Shown here piece after piece: positions 11,101 through 23,100 of a DNA stretch of 64,000 nucleotides. Position 1 is the first letter of the stretch. Each line of letters begins with the position of its first letter. A program made the position numbers and the translations under genes. Source of the stretch: Promerops cafer (taxonomy: Eukaryota > Chordata > Aves > Passeriformes > Nectariniidae); the NCBI GenBank assembly GCA_013398275.1, contig VZSE01002400.1, positions 28,233-92,232 on the forward strand, in the 5' to 3' direction. Below the pieces are notes generated by a model. The model was not told the origin of the DNA. It did no database searches and worked only from the letters and a program-made list of their open reading frames with translations.

Positions 11101-14100
11101 ACACCTTCCTGGCATCAAGGATCTGCCATTGAGTGAGATGATGCCATTCTGTGATGGAGACTATTCTGGGCCATCATATTTGCAGAGAATAATTAGTTCT
11201 GGCTTGAAAATGGCATTTTGCATCCATGATAGCCTGTGGTGATTGTTCTAAACCCAAGTAACTGGTGGGGTGCTTAAAAGGGATTATCTGGAGCTTGGTT
11301 TTAAGCAGTTGGATAAATTGCAAGGTAACCATTGTCAGGAAAACCCAGGGACCAAAATGATCCTGTGAGGGGGGAGGAAGAGCCACAGTGCACGTTCAGT
11401 CACTGGCTGTGGCCAGTACAGATGGGGCTGTTTTCCTGTTGGGCACAGACCTCCAGGCTGTACTGGCCTGGCTTCCCTGCAGAGTCTGGATGAGCTGGAA
11501 CAGTACTGGTGTTGTCACTGCCAGCTCAAGCTCCAGCAGTGGTTGCAGCAGCACAGAACAGTGACTCGAGATGACCATGTACAGTGGAGAGGTGAAGCCC
11601 TACACCCCAGTGAGAACTAAAATTTGGGTTTCAAAGTAATGGAAAACATTTTTCTCTGCTCATTTAGCACTAAACTAGGCCTCTTGGTTTCAGCATCACC
11701 AGAGTATAGAAGTGATACTTATAACACCTACTAAATGAGCAGATGTTTTTGTGCCAAACCAGAAATTTCCATAAATACAGGAAAGTTCTATTATTAAAGG
11801 ATCAGTCAGCTTTTCGTTTCCAAGCTTTGATTCTCTCTTTTTTTAAGGGCTGATCTTGTTAAGAACTGCAGATTTTTTGGTGAGGTTTTATTTTTATTCT
11901 TTTCTGTTCCCTTGAGGAAGGTGAGAATTGTTTCAGAAGGTCCAAGGAGCTCATGTACTGCAGAAACAGGCTTCAGGCTTGCTAATGACAAAGTGTCTGG
12001 GCTGTCTCAAAGAAGGCACCCAGAGGATGTGGGGGCTGGTATAGCCAAGGGACCACCTGGGATTTTGGCCCAGTTTTAGTGCCCAGAGGCCAGCCAGCCC
12101 TGCTGTTGATAAGGTGACAGATTTAGATGGCACCACACTAGCCTGTAATTCCAGGGACCTCAGGGGATAAGTCTCACAGCAAAGGAGTCAGCACCTTCCA
12201 CAAGCTTTTTGAGATGGGAGTTCAGCACAAGAAAAAATCCCTGATTTCAAACCCAAAGTGCACAGAGAAACAGTTTAATATTTGTGTTTATACACCACAA
12301 TTTTTGTGTACCACACACTTGCTCTAAGGTATCCTTGCCCTAATTGCTCTTCAAGAATACTCTTACTGGAGCCACTTTTCATTCCTGGAACGTGGTCTGA
12401 TAGAGGAGGCACAGACCCTTGATAAATTATTTAATCAAGATGTTTTCCACTGCTTTTCTCAGTGACTTCTCTTTGAATTTCTTGTAGATCTTGCTCATTC
12501 TTCCTGCAAGCTGAAAACCATTGAAACCTGAGTTTTGGTGCTGCTCAGTCTGGCATGTTCTGGATTTTGAGGAGGTAGATTTTGGTGGATGCCACGATGG
12601 GGAGGTTTTACTGATACCTGTAAGATCTTTCTCCCTAATCAGCAGCGTTCCCTGTTTGAGCATTGGGAAGTGCCTCACAGAGCCATGGGATGTAGAGTGG
12701 AGCTCTTTGGCTGCCTAATCTCTGCCATCACAGCATTTTTTGATCCCAGCCTGTATCTCCAGGTGTTTAACTCAGGTGTGAGGCTCCCAAAGACTGCCCT
12801 GGGCAGGAAGGGGGTGAATCCTCCTCTGTCTATCGTGCTGGTGTGTGGCTCATCTGCATCCAAGTGAAGGTGGGGGACTGCAGCTCCCATTAGGCTGGCT
12901 GGAAGCTCGTTAGCTGACATAGTTGAAATAGTCCTGTGGTATAATTCTGCAGAATTTTTCTGGGAGGGTGAGTAAATATTTGAGGAGCTCATTCTTGCTG
13001 AGCTCCAGGCCGTTCCAATGGGAGGGTTTGAGCTGCTGTTTTGAAGCCCCTCCTTGATGGTCTGTGGTGGATGTGCTGGGCTAATTAATTTATTGTGTTT
13101 GGTTCTGGTCTTCACAGTGTAAGAAAGACAAGAAGCTACTGGAGAGGGTCCAGTGGAGGCCACACTGGAGAGATAAGTGATCTGGAGCATTTCTCTGAGG
13201 CAGACTGCAGGAGCTGGGCCTGGTTAGTCTGGAGAAGGCTGAGAGGGGATCCCATCAATGAACAACCTGGGACAGTGGGAGGTGTCCCTGCCCAGGGCAG
13301 GGGGATTGGGACTAGATGATCTCTAAGGTCCCTTCCTACCCCTTAACATTCTGTGAGTCCGTGAAATATCTCTGAGGAGTGTCAGAGAGTGGTGCTCAGG
13401 GACAGGNTAGTCTGGAGAAGGCTGAGAGGGGATCCCATCAATGAACAACCTGGGACAGTGGGAGGTGTCCCTGCCCAGGGCAGGGGGATTGGGACTAGAT
13501 GATCTCTAAGGTCCCTTCCTACCCCTTAACATTCTGTGAGTCCGTGAAATATCTCTGAGGAGTGTCAGAGAGTGGTGCTCAGGGACAGGACAAGGAGCAA
13601 TGGCCCTAAGCTAAAACACAAGTTCCACTTCAACATGAGGAGGAACTTCTTTCCATGAGGGTGGCAGAGCCCTGGATCACCTGCCCAAGGAGGGCCTGGA
13701 GTCTCCCTCTGTGGGGACATCCCAAACCCACCTGAACAGGTTCCTGTGTCACCCTGCCTTGGTGGGCAGTTGGACTGGGTGACCTCCAGAGATCCCTTCC
13801 AACCCCAACTCTTCTGTGATTCTGTGAATTGAACCCCATTTCCTGCCAGCAGCAGTCCCACCTCCAGCCCTGCCAAGTGGGAGGAGAGGGGAGCATTATT
13901 TGAGAGTCTTGCAAATGATCTTCAGCTGCTGTTTTGGTGTGGTGCTGCTTGCTCCTAAATAAGGCTGCTGCTGGCTCTCTACAGACACAGGATGGAGGGA
14001 ATGAGGTGAAATGAGCAATCTGGGAATGTGTGAAAGGTTATTTCTGCAAGAGAGGGGAGTAACTCAGGGAGAAATAGCTTCCCACAAGGTTAGGATTAGC

Positions 14101-17100
14101 TGTACCTTCCGAACTGTTGTGTTATCTCATCTCTTGACGTTTCCTTTAATTATACGAAACGACCTTGACACTGTAAACAATTCCCATGGCATTGTCCCTG
14201 CATTCATGTGAGTCAGTGTGATGTGTAAACAGCGTTTGGGGGACCCAAGGTCTGTGTGGTTTGGGACACAATCATCCTGTCTGATTTTTGTGCCTTCTTT
14301 CAGGATGGCTCTTGGTGCCTGTGGCTGCCACCACCTTGTTTTCCCAAGTCCTCTTGGTGCTGGCAGAAAACAGGAGCATCAGGGATTGGGATTTCAGGAT
14401 AAGCCTAAGGGGGCAGGTGGAGTGCTCTCATTTTGTTTTCAGCCCCTTTGGGCCTCCATAATCCTCTCCCCAGTTCCAAAGGGGAGGAAGGGGATGTTAC
14501 ACAGCACAGCCCCAGCTCTGCTTTGTTCACATCAGCAGCAATGTTTTACTCATCATGTTTCCATCCTCAGCCTCGCTGCTGCTCAGAGATACCTTGGTGG
14601 TTGAGCAAGAGTCAATATTTGGAGTTGAGGTTCACTCCCTGTCTTGCTGATGCCTCTTGTCTGGGTGTGACCTGAGGCCTGGCCATGCCACTGTTTAGGG
14701 TGGCCCATGGTAGATCTATGAAACATAATTTGGGCAGATGCACTTCCTAAGTGTTATCTTGTTCCTTAAATAGAGAATAAAGTTTGTATCAACATGAATC
14801 ACAGAGTTGATAAACTGGAATGGTTCCTCTTGGAGCTGTCTTCTTGTATTGGACAAATATTTATCCACATTGTTTCCAAAGGCATATTTGTGCAATAGAA
14901 GGAGGTCAGACCTGTAATTACCTGTTAGATTTACTCTGGCAGAAATGGCTTGTGAAAACACAGTACAATTGAAAGGAGGCTTTTAAACCTCCTCTCTGTG
15001 TGTGAACCTAAAGCTGTGGTTTAAAATTTCAGATTTTGTGAGAGTTTTCAGTTGCAAGGGTACAAAAAGTATTTTCCTTGCTGAATTTAAGTGCCCCAAG
15101 TGAAACTGATCCACCCTTTCTTTTAATTCCTGAACTGTGGCAGGGAATTTGGGTTTCTCTTCCAACTGTATCTGCGGGAGATGATCAGAAGCTGAGGTTG
15201 TGTGCCAGACTTGCCTTGCATTTTAATCAGGAGCTCCTTGCCTAGTCAATAATTAAAGCAGAGCAGGTGCTGTGGGGAAATTGGGTGTTCCCCAAAAACT
15301 GAACCAAGGCGCTTTTGTAAGGCTCCCTGAGCAGAGCCAGGCGAGTGAGGGGTGGTAGGATGCCCTGGCACTGCCTGGCTTGTGCAGTAATTTGGAAAAA
15401 ATGTAACTTCAGACTGGAGAGCTGGAGGTGTTGAAGGATAATTTGGATTGCTGGTGTGGTGCGGCTGCTGCAAGCCCGTTGGGTTGGCAGAGCAAAGGTG
15501 GTTTTGCTGCAGCTTCAGCTTTGGGTATGAAGAGCAAATGCATTTACTGAGATTTTTGTGAAACGTTTAAAAGAGGAAACAACTTCTGCAGAGGAATCTT
15601 GCTGCCTTTCTTTTCGGTTACTGTGTGGGCAGAGAGGCTTGCAGCTGAAGTTTGACATCTTGAAGGATTAGAGGTAGGATGAGAAGTTTGGGATTATGAG
15701 TCTGTGGACCCTGACCTGTACATTGAAGACTTGGAGTTAAATATAGTCCTACCTCTTAGGGCTAATTGCGATTTAATTTGAATTTAGAGGTTTCATATTT
15801 ACTGATATTTTTGCTGTTAGCTTGCAGTTTCCAGTGTTGTGCTTAACAGAGTTTGCCCCATTGGTTTTATGAGTGGCACAGATGTACTTACTCTGCTGGA
15901 GGACTTGTTTATGTTGGAGCATGTTTGCACAAAGCTGTAAAGTCTTACGAGTTAGGTTTGTCCTGTAAGGGTGTTTGTGATGGATGTGACTCTGCAGCAG
16001 CCACTTCCTTGGGAAGAGCACTGTGTGCTGTGCTGGACCAGCCCTAAAAACTCCTGCTGGGCAGTGCTTTGGAAGGAGGAGAATATATTTTGATTTTTCT
16101 TCATCCCTGTGTTTTGAAGTGGGGAGCTTCAGGTGATGTCAGTTTACACATTTTTCTCTGAGTATCTTGAGTTTTTGCTGCAGGAGAGGGTTAAACAAGA
16201 GTTAAGCTAAATGCCATTCCTGTTTCTTCTCTAAACAATGCAGTAATTAATGTAATTTTCTCCTCCATGTTTTTGCTTTTAATGCATTCCTAATAATGTA
16301 GCTGGAAGTGGCAGATGGGTATCCTGCCTCTTAATGCTTCCCTGTTGGGAAAACGCTGATGCTTTGCTAATGCCTGATGCTTTGCTGGAATGTATCCTAT
16401 ATATGTGTGCTTCCTTTGGCTTCTGACCAGACTTTCTTTTAATGCTGCTTCAAGGTGCTCCAAAAAGTTGTTCATCAGCTTTGGAGTTTCCTTTGCCTCG
16501 AGATGGCAAAGCCATGAATCACCATAGTGATCAAATTAGGGTTAGTCAAGTTAGCCAAGATGTGACTGAATCTTTAATTTTGTCAAGATGACATTCCTCA
16601 GCATTCCCTCACTAGTAAACAAGAAAATACTTGGCCTGTGTTGTAATTGCAGGGAGTGGTGAGGAGGCATTGATGGTGAGGCTTTTCCAGTACTGGCGAA
16701 AACTTATTCCCAATGGAAGCTGTATTTCCCCTGGAAAACAAGGCTGGGGGGTATTTTTGCCTTAAGCTCCTCTGGGCCCAAAGCCCAGTTTAATTTACAA
16801 TTTTTTAAGCCCATTCCCCTTAAGAATGAAGCAGTTCCTTGTGTTCCAGCCACCTGCTGTGACCACAGGGCTTTCCAGGAGCATGGCCTCACCTTCCCAA
16901 AGGTAGGGCTGGAAGTGCTGTCAGTCAGCTCCTTGGCACAGCAATCTCTTCCTCCAGCTGTGCTCCATCGTGGTCAACATCTGGGCTGCTGTGGGACACG
17001 GCACGCTCAGCTTCCCTGACGCCAGCACATGGGTGGTGGCACCAAGTCCCTGACGTGCTGGACCTGCTGCCCTTTGCTGTCTGAGGTGGAGCACCGTGCT

Positions 17101-20100
17101 GACTAACTGGGGACTGGAATGCTCTGGGAAATAGGAGTTTCCCTCTTGGAAATGTCACAGGAAGCATGAAGGAAGTCACGTGGTGTAGGAGCAGTTAGTT
17201 CCCATTTGTCTCACCAGAACCATCAAAGTCTGCAGGACCCAAACAATGTGATGCCAGCTGCCTTATAAATAACCCATTTTCCACTTCCACAGCAGCTTTT
17301 CGTTCCTTGTGAGGAGAAGGGAAGAGTGTCACGTTGGTTTGTTCAGTGACTCCCTGCTGCCTGTTCCCCTGCTCTGCTGCCCTCGTTGATGGCTCCACAC
17401 GCTCCGTGTCGGAGCACAGCCCAGAAAGGTTCATCTCTCTAGGCAGCCAGAGCTGTTATGTGTGCATAAAAGATGTACATTTTCTTGTTCTTCCAAAGCT
17501 GAAAACAAAAACTGTGGTGAGACCAAGCTGATTAGAGGGCTGGGGCACCTCTCCTGTGAGGAAAGGCTGAGGGAGCTGGGGTTGCTCAGCCTGGAGGAGA
17601 GAAGCTCTGGGGTGACCCAATTGTGGCCTTTCAGTACCTGAAAGGAGCCTGCAGGAAAGGTGGAGAGAGACCATTTACAAGGGCCTGGAGTGACAGGACA
17701 AGGGGGAATGGCTTCAAACTGACAGAGAGTAGTGTTAGATGGGTATTGGAGAGAAATTCTTCCCTGTGAGAGTGGTGAGGGAGTGGAATGGAATCCCCAG
17801 AGCAGCTGTGGCTGCCTCTCCCTGGAAGTGTTCCAGGCCAGGTTGGACGGGGCTTGGAGTGACCTGGTACAGTGGCAGGGGGTGAAATGAGACAGACCTT
17901 TAAGGTCCCTTCCAACCCAAACCATTCCATGATTCTGTGAAACATACCCAGAGTCATGGTGCTGCCACTTTTTCTCCTCCCTGCCAGCCCTCCTGGTGAG
18001 GGTTTTAGTGGGTGCATCTCCTGCAGCGAAAGAGCCTTAAAGGCCCTGTGGCTCCTGCTGACTCCCTGGTGATGAGCTCTGAAGGAAAACGCCCAGTATC
18101 ACCAGTTTTAAATAGCTCCATCGGCAGGGATGGGATAATGCTGGACTCCTTTTTAATGTTCCTGTGGCTGAATCATGGAGCACAAATGTCTGAGTCACCA
18201 GGGGTGAATGTAGCATTTCACGTTGGTGTGAACTGAAATGTGAACAGCACTGGCGTTATTAGAGGAGCTAATATTGGGCTCATTATGGCTTTCATTAGAT
18301 TTTAAAATGAAACAATCCAGAAGAGTTCCTTTTACAATGTATATAAACAGATTATTAACATGGAAATGCCAGGGGTTTAATGGGATGCTGGGCTGGATGG
18401 AGAGGAAATGAAACTTCAGAAGAAGGCCGTGTACCCCATGTTTGAGTGTTTACTGCCTGTCTTTTTTTATTTTGGCCATCTGCCTCTCCTTAAATCACAT
18501 AAAATTTTCATGTAACTGGCATTTCTTTGTCACTGTATTTTAAAAGGAAATGCTGAAGGGACAATCAGCTGTTTCCCATTTTGCTCTCCTTTAGAAAACT
18601 CTCTGCTATTCCAAGTTTTTCATCTTAAAAAAGTCGTCACCTGTCCCTGAGGAGTAAAACAGTTGTTCTGGTTTCTTCTGGTTGCTGTGCAGCAACGTCG
18701 GGTGGCCTTTCTCATTATTATGGGAATTTTTGCCATTTATTACTCTTCCTTGCTTGAAATGTGGGTTTTCCCTTATCCTGGATGTCCAGTGGGACAAGGG
18801 CAGGTTGTTTTGTCCCAGATTTTTCACCAGTGGTGAAACAAAGCCCTCTGAAAGCAGAGGGTTTCTTAGGAGCTGCTCTCATGCTCTGACCTCAGGCTGC
18901 AGTTGAGGCAGGAACATTTTTTGGCATTCTGTTTTCTGGTACAGAATTTGCACCTTTGCTTTCAGAGGTGGAGCTGAAGGACGGACTGATGGGTTTTTCT
19001 GGCCGTGCGTTCCCTTGAAAATAATGATGCTGGAGTTACTTTTGGATTGGTGCTGTTTTGTGCTCATTGTCAGCTGTTTTCTGGTGGGGTTTTGCTTTCT
19101 CCCCCAAAAGAGGAGAGACTTGTGGCTGGTACTCCTGAATGATGCTTAAGTCCAGAGCCAGCTGCAATTTGAAACACAGATTTATATCTCTTTGCTCCTT
19201 GAGCACCACAGCCCTGCCTTTCAGGAGGAAATATTAATGCTTCTGGTACAACCATTGCCAAATCTTGTTATTCCCTCTGTGATGGTCTTTGAGGCCTGAT
19301 GAAGGATACAGAAATGTAAAGGACTTGATTTCACAGCCTGGTGGGATCCTGTGCAGCACCAGAGCCTGAGTGACTGTTGTGCATCTCTTGGGCTGCAGCT
19401 GCTGTGAATTTAAATTTGTTTATTTAAATATATTTTATTGAAATTTAAGGTAGTGTTTCATGTTTTACTTCTGTAGAAATAAAGGGTCAGGGATATGATT
19501 GTGCTGCTGTGCTTTAACAATTTACCATCTGTCATCTGTTCTGCAGCAGAGCTTTGTGCACTTTGAATTCACAGCAAATGCCTTATAAAAGGCAGTGACT
19601 TTAATTCCTTAGAAGCCAGGCAGGTCTAGAAGCAGCTTTTTGTAGCATTCCCCAACGCAGGGATGTTTTTTCCAGACCTCCTTCCAAGCTAGGCAGCTGA
19701 TTTACAGACTTGGGGAAATCTTCCTGCCTTTATCTCTGACCTTTATGGGTCTCTGCCACATGGCAGTGAATATAAATGGCTTTAAAAACGGCTTTTTCTT
19801 TGCTTCAAAGCAAAAAGTCTTCAATGAGGTGGAGCATTCCTGGGAATGGGGATGTTCATTGCCCACAGTGAGAGCCCAAGCACGGGGATGTCCATGGTGG
19901 GAGTTGGAGAAGAGCAACACTCCCAGGAATGTCCATGTGCCCTGCACAAGGGAGGACAGTGGTATTTGCTGTCCGCCTCCACGGCTCTGCTCATCCCCTG
20001 CTCCTCCACCTGCTCCTGCTTGTCTGTGGGGTGAGGGTCACCTGCCTGGCACCAGGGATTGAGGACAAGCACAAGTGGAGAAGGTGCACAAGTGTTCCCC

Positions 20101-23100
20101 TTGCTCCTGCGTTTCTGCGCCTCTGCTTTGGATGAGGAGTGGATTTGCAAGTTGCCCAGTGGCACATTTAATATGTTAGTGGGGTTACAGAATTTCAGAA
20201 CTACCCCTTGCCATATTTTGGGGTATGTTTTTGTAGCACTGCATCCCCCCATCCTTGGGGCTGGGAACAGCAGTCCCACAGCATTTGCTCTGGGCAATGT
20301 GCAGCATTGATTGTTCCCAGCTGCACCGGCCCAAATCAACAATCTTGGATCTGGTTGTTTCCCAGAACAGAAGATTTTCTGATTGGGATTGCTGCCTGGG
20401 TAGTATTCAGTCGTACTGAAGTCCTCCTCTTGCTGGCCCAACAAGGACAGGGACACTGAGTGCTGCAGCAAATCCTGTTGTTTAAAACTTCTCCTGCACT
20501 GGGGAAAAACCAGCCTAGATGTGTCAGGTGGGGTCAGGTTCCTGATTTTAATTCCTTTTATGCTGCAGCAAATTCCTGTTTATTTTTGAAAATTGGTTTT
20601 CCTTTTTTCCTGAACTAAGATGAAGCTTCTGGACGCTTAAAGATTTTCCTGCTTCTCTATTGTAGTGTGTACAGGGAAAACGAGTTGTAGGTTCACAGAA
20701 GTCCTGACCCAAATTTTAATGATAAATTAAGGAATCCAAATGGACATAAACTTTGGAGATCTTTTACTGTGAGGCAGATGGCTGAGGGGGATGTTTGTTA
20801 CCTTAACCATCAAGCTGTGACACATGAATAGAAACTAAACTTTTACTTTCCTTGTTAAATTTAAATTTTCCATTGTTACATTTAAATTACGTGAGAAGAC
20901 ACGCTTCCTGGTAACTTTAGTGGAGAGGGGAATTGCATGAAATTGTATTTTTATATTTGGCTAGATGCATATCAGCTCAGGCTGTCTTTGAAATTCCCTT
21001 TGCTCGGGGGTAATGCAGCTCCCACAGCATTTAGAGAATGGCTGTCTCATCCCGGACTGCCTTAGTTTGTGTTTAGCTGGCACAGGTAGGCTGTAAATTC
21101 CTTAACCCCATTTTGGGAGGTGAAACCCCTTGCTGTGTTGCTGTGCACGGATTCTCCAAGCCCATCCCCGAGAAAAACCCTCTGTCCTTCTCCTCGCTCC
21201 AGCTTTTCCCTCTTCTTGCTAAACTGGATGCGAGGAAAGGAGCGAGGGGTGTTGATAATTCGGATTGTGCAGCTCAGTGGCTGGATCGTGGCTGGCTGTC
21301 TCCTCCCCTTCCTGAGCTTCGGCCCTAGCCAGCTCGGCTCTGGAATGACAGGCATTCCTGCGTGAAGGGAGCTGGCACGGACACTTACTGCTGAGGACCA
21401 AGTGCCCAGCCATGGGGGACAGGCAGAGCAGGACCTGTGCTGGACCATCGGACACCGTGGCCTGAGAGCCGCGAGTCGCCTCGCTCGCCAGGCTCCCTGC
21501 TCGGCCGAAGTGTGGATTTACCATTTTAAAGGGTTGAAGTGTTCTCAGCGTAGACTTTTCCTCTGTTCCCCTCCCACCTCTTCCCGGAGGGCTGCTCTGA
21601 ACAGAATCTCATGGGGCAGCCGCACTTCTCGGTACCGGTGAATCCAGGCGCTGTGGGTGAGTAGCGCAGGGCAGGGGAGGCCAGGCAGCTCCGGGGCTGC
21701 AGCGCTGCAGGTGAAACGGAGGAGTGGAATGTGGAACTTGTGTAACCTGCGCCCAGCTGGGGAGAGAAACCAGAGAAATAACTCCATTTCCTTCCTTTCT
21801 CTTATTTCACGTGCAATCGCTGTGCAGCGTGTTCCCTGATCTTCAGACAGGCTCCGAGCTGCTGTTTGAAGGGACAGCCTCTGGCTGGCGTGGATTCAGG
21901 GACATTACCTTTGCAAAGCTCTTGGACAGTGGGAGAGTTCACCTGCGTGGGGCAGGAGTCAGCCCCGAGAGTGAGCCTGGACCAAAGCCACCAAGAATTG
22001 CCTTCTTGTGATTGATGTCCCCCATCTTTTGGGGCAGCTGTATCAGTTTCGGGGGGAGAAGGGCTTGGCAGTAACGTCCCTGCTTGTTCTCCCTCTCCAC
22101 TGTGAGGTATCTCAGTAACAGGCTGGAGGAAACACAACTGTGTTAAGCTCTAGGAGCAGCCTCACTTCCTGAGCACTGTGTGGGGTCAGTGTTACTCCAG
22201 GTCTGTCCTGGGTGCTGTTCCCAGTGGAACTGGGGAGGCACTGGCTATGAGGAGACTTTCCACATCCCACTCTTGCCCTTCTCTCATTCCCACTTGCTGT
22301 TAGCTGGCTGGGCTCAGTTGTTCACCCTCGTCTGTAAAGTGGAATTTTCTGATTTTTAGAGAAGAAATTGACATTGGCAGACAAAGAGCACCCTCAAGAT
22401 ACAGACTATTATTTTCATTATTTTTCATCTCTATAACTTTGACCCTATCAAGTGTTTCTAGGGCTCAGATGAAACCAGTGATTCTCTTCTCTACCACCAG
22501 TTCACTCCAGCTAGTCTTGTTCAAGAGTTGCTAAAAATAAAGTGATAGAGAGTGGAAGGGAAGTAATACTTCAGTTGTATTTGTACTGTGGAGATTAACA
22601 GCATCTTCTGCTTGGATTTATTCACTGTTAGAAGCCAGCCTGGTCTGTCTTGGGCTCTTTCTCTCATCAAACACCAAGAACAGTGGTAATTTCACAGGGG
22701 AGTGAGCTTGGTGTAATGATACTGTGCTTTCTGGAGACTGGGACCAGCAGACCTGGTGTTTCCTCAACTGCTCATTTGCTCTCTGCAGTGTTTTTTCATG
22801 GCACAGCTCTCACAGTTCCTACTGATTAAATCTGGAACTTGAGGAGATGGTTCTTGCATTAACTGTGGCAGGATGCTGTTAAGGAGAGTCCTGTGAAGAT
22901 TATGGTGATTAGAAACATACAAAACACAGGGAAGCCGAGGGCTGGGACTATTTGAGGCTGTTTTGTGACCACAACCTTTTATTCCTTTAAGGTCAGGATT
23001 CACATCTTCCCTGGACGATTCAGGAAAACACACACCAAGTTTTTAAAGCTGTTTAAGGGAAGCTTAGAAACATTTACCCAAAGTGCTTTTTGGATACTTT

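Noticed and set aside
19821..20471. A 216-aa minus-strand frame in the PHACTR4 intron
   Set aside because: No known family and no sign of exons around it; probably chance in GC-richer intron sequence.
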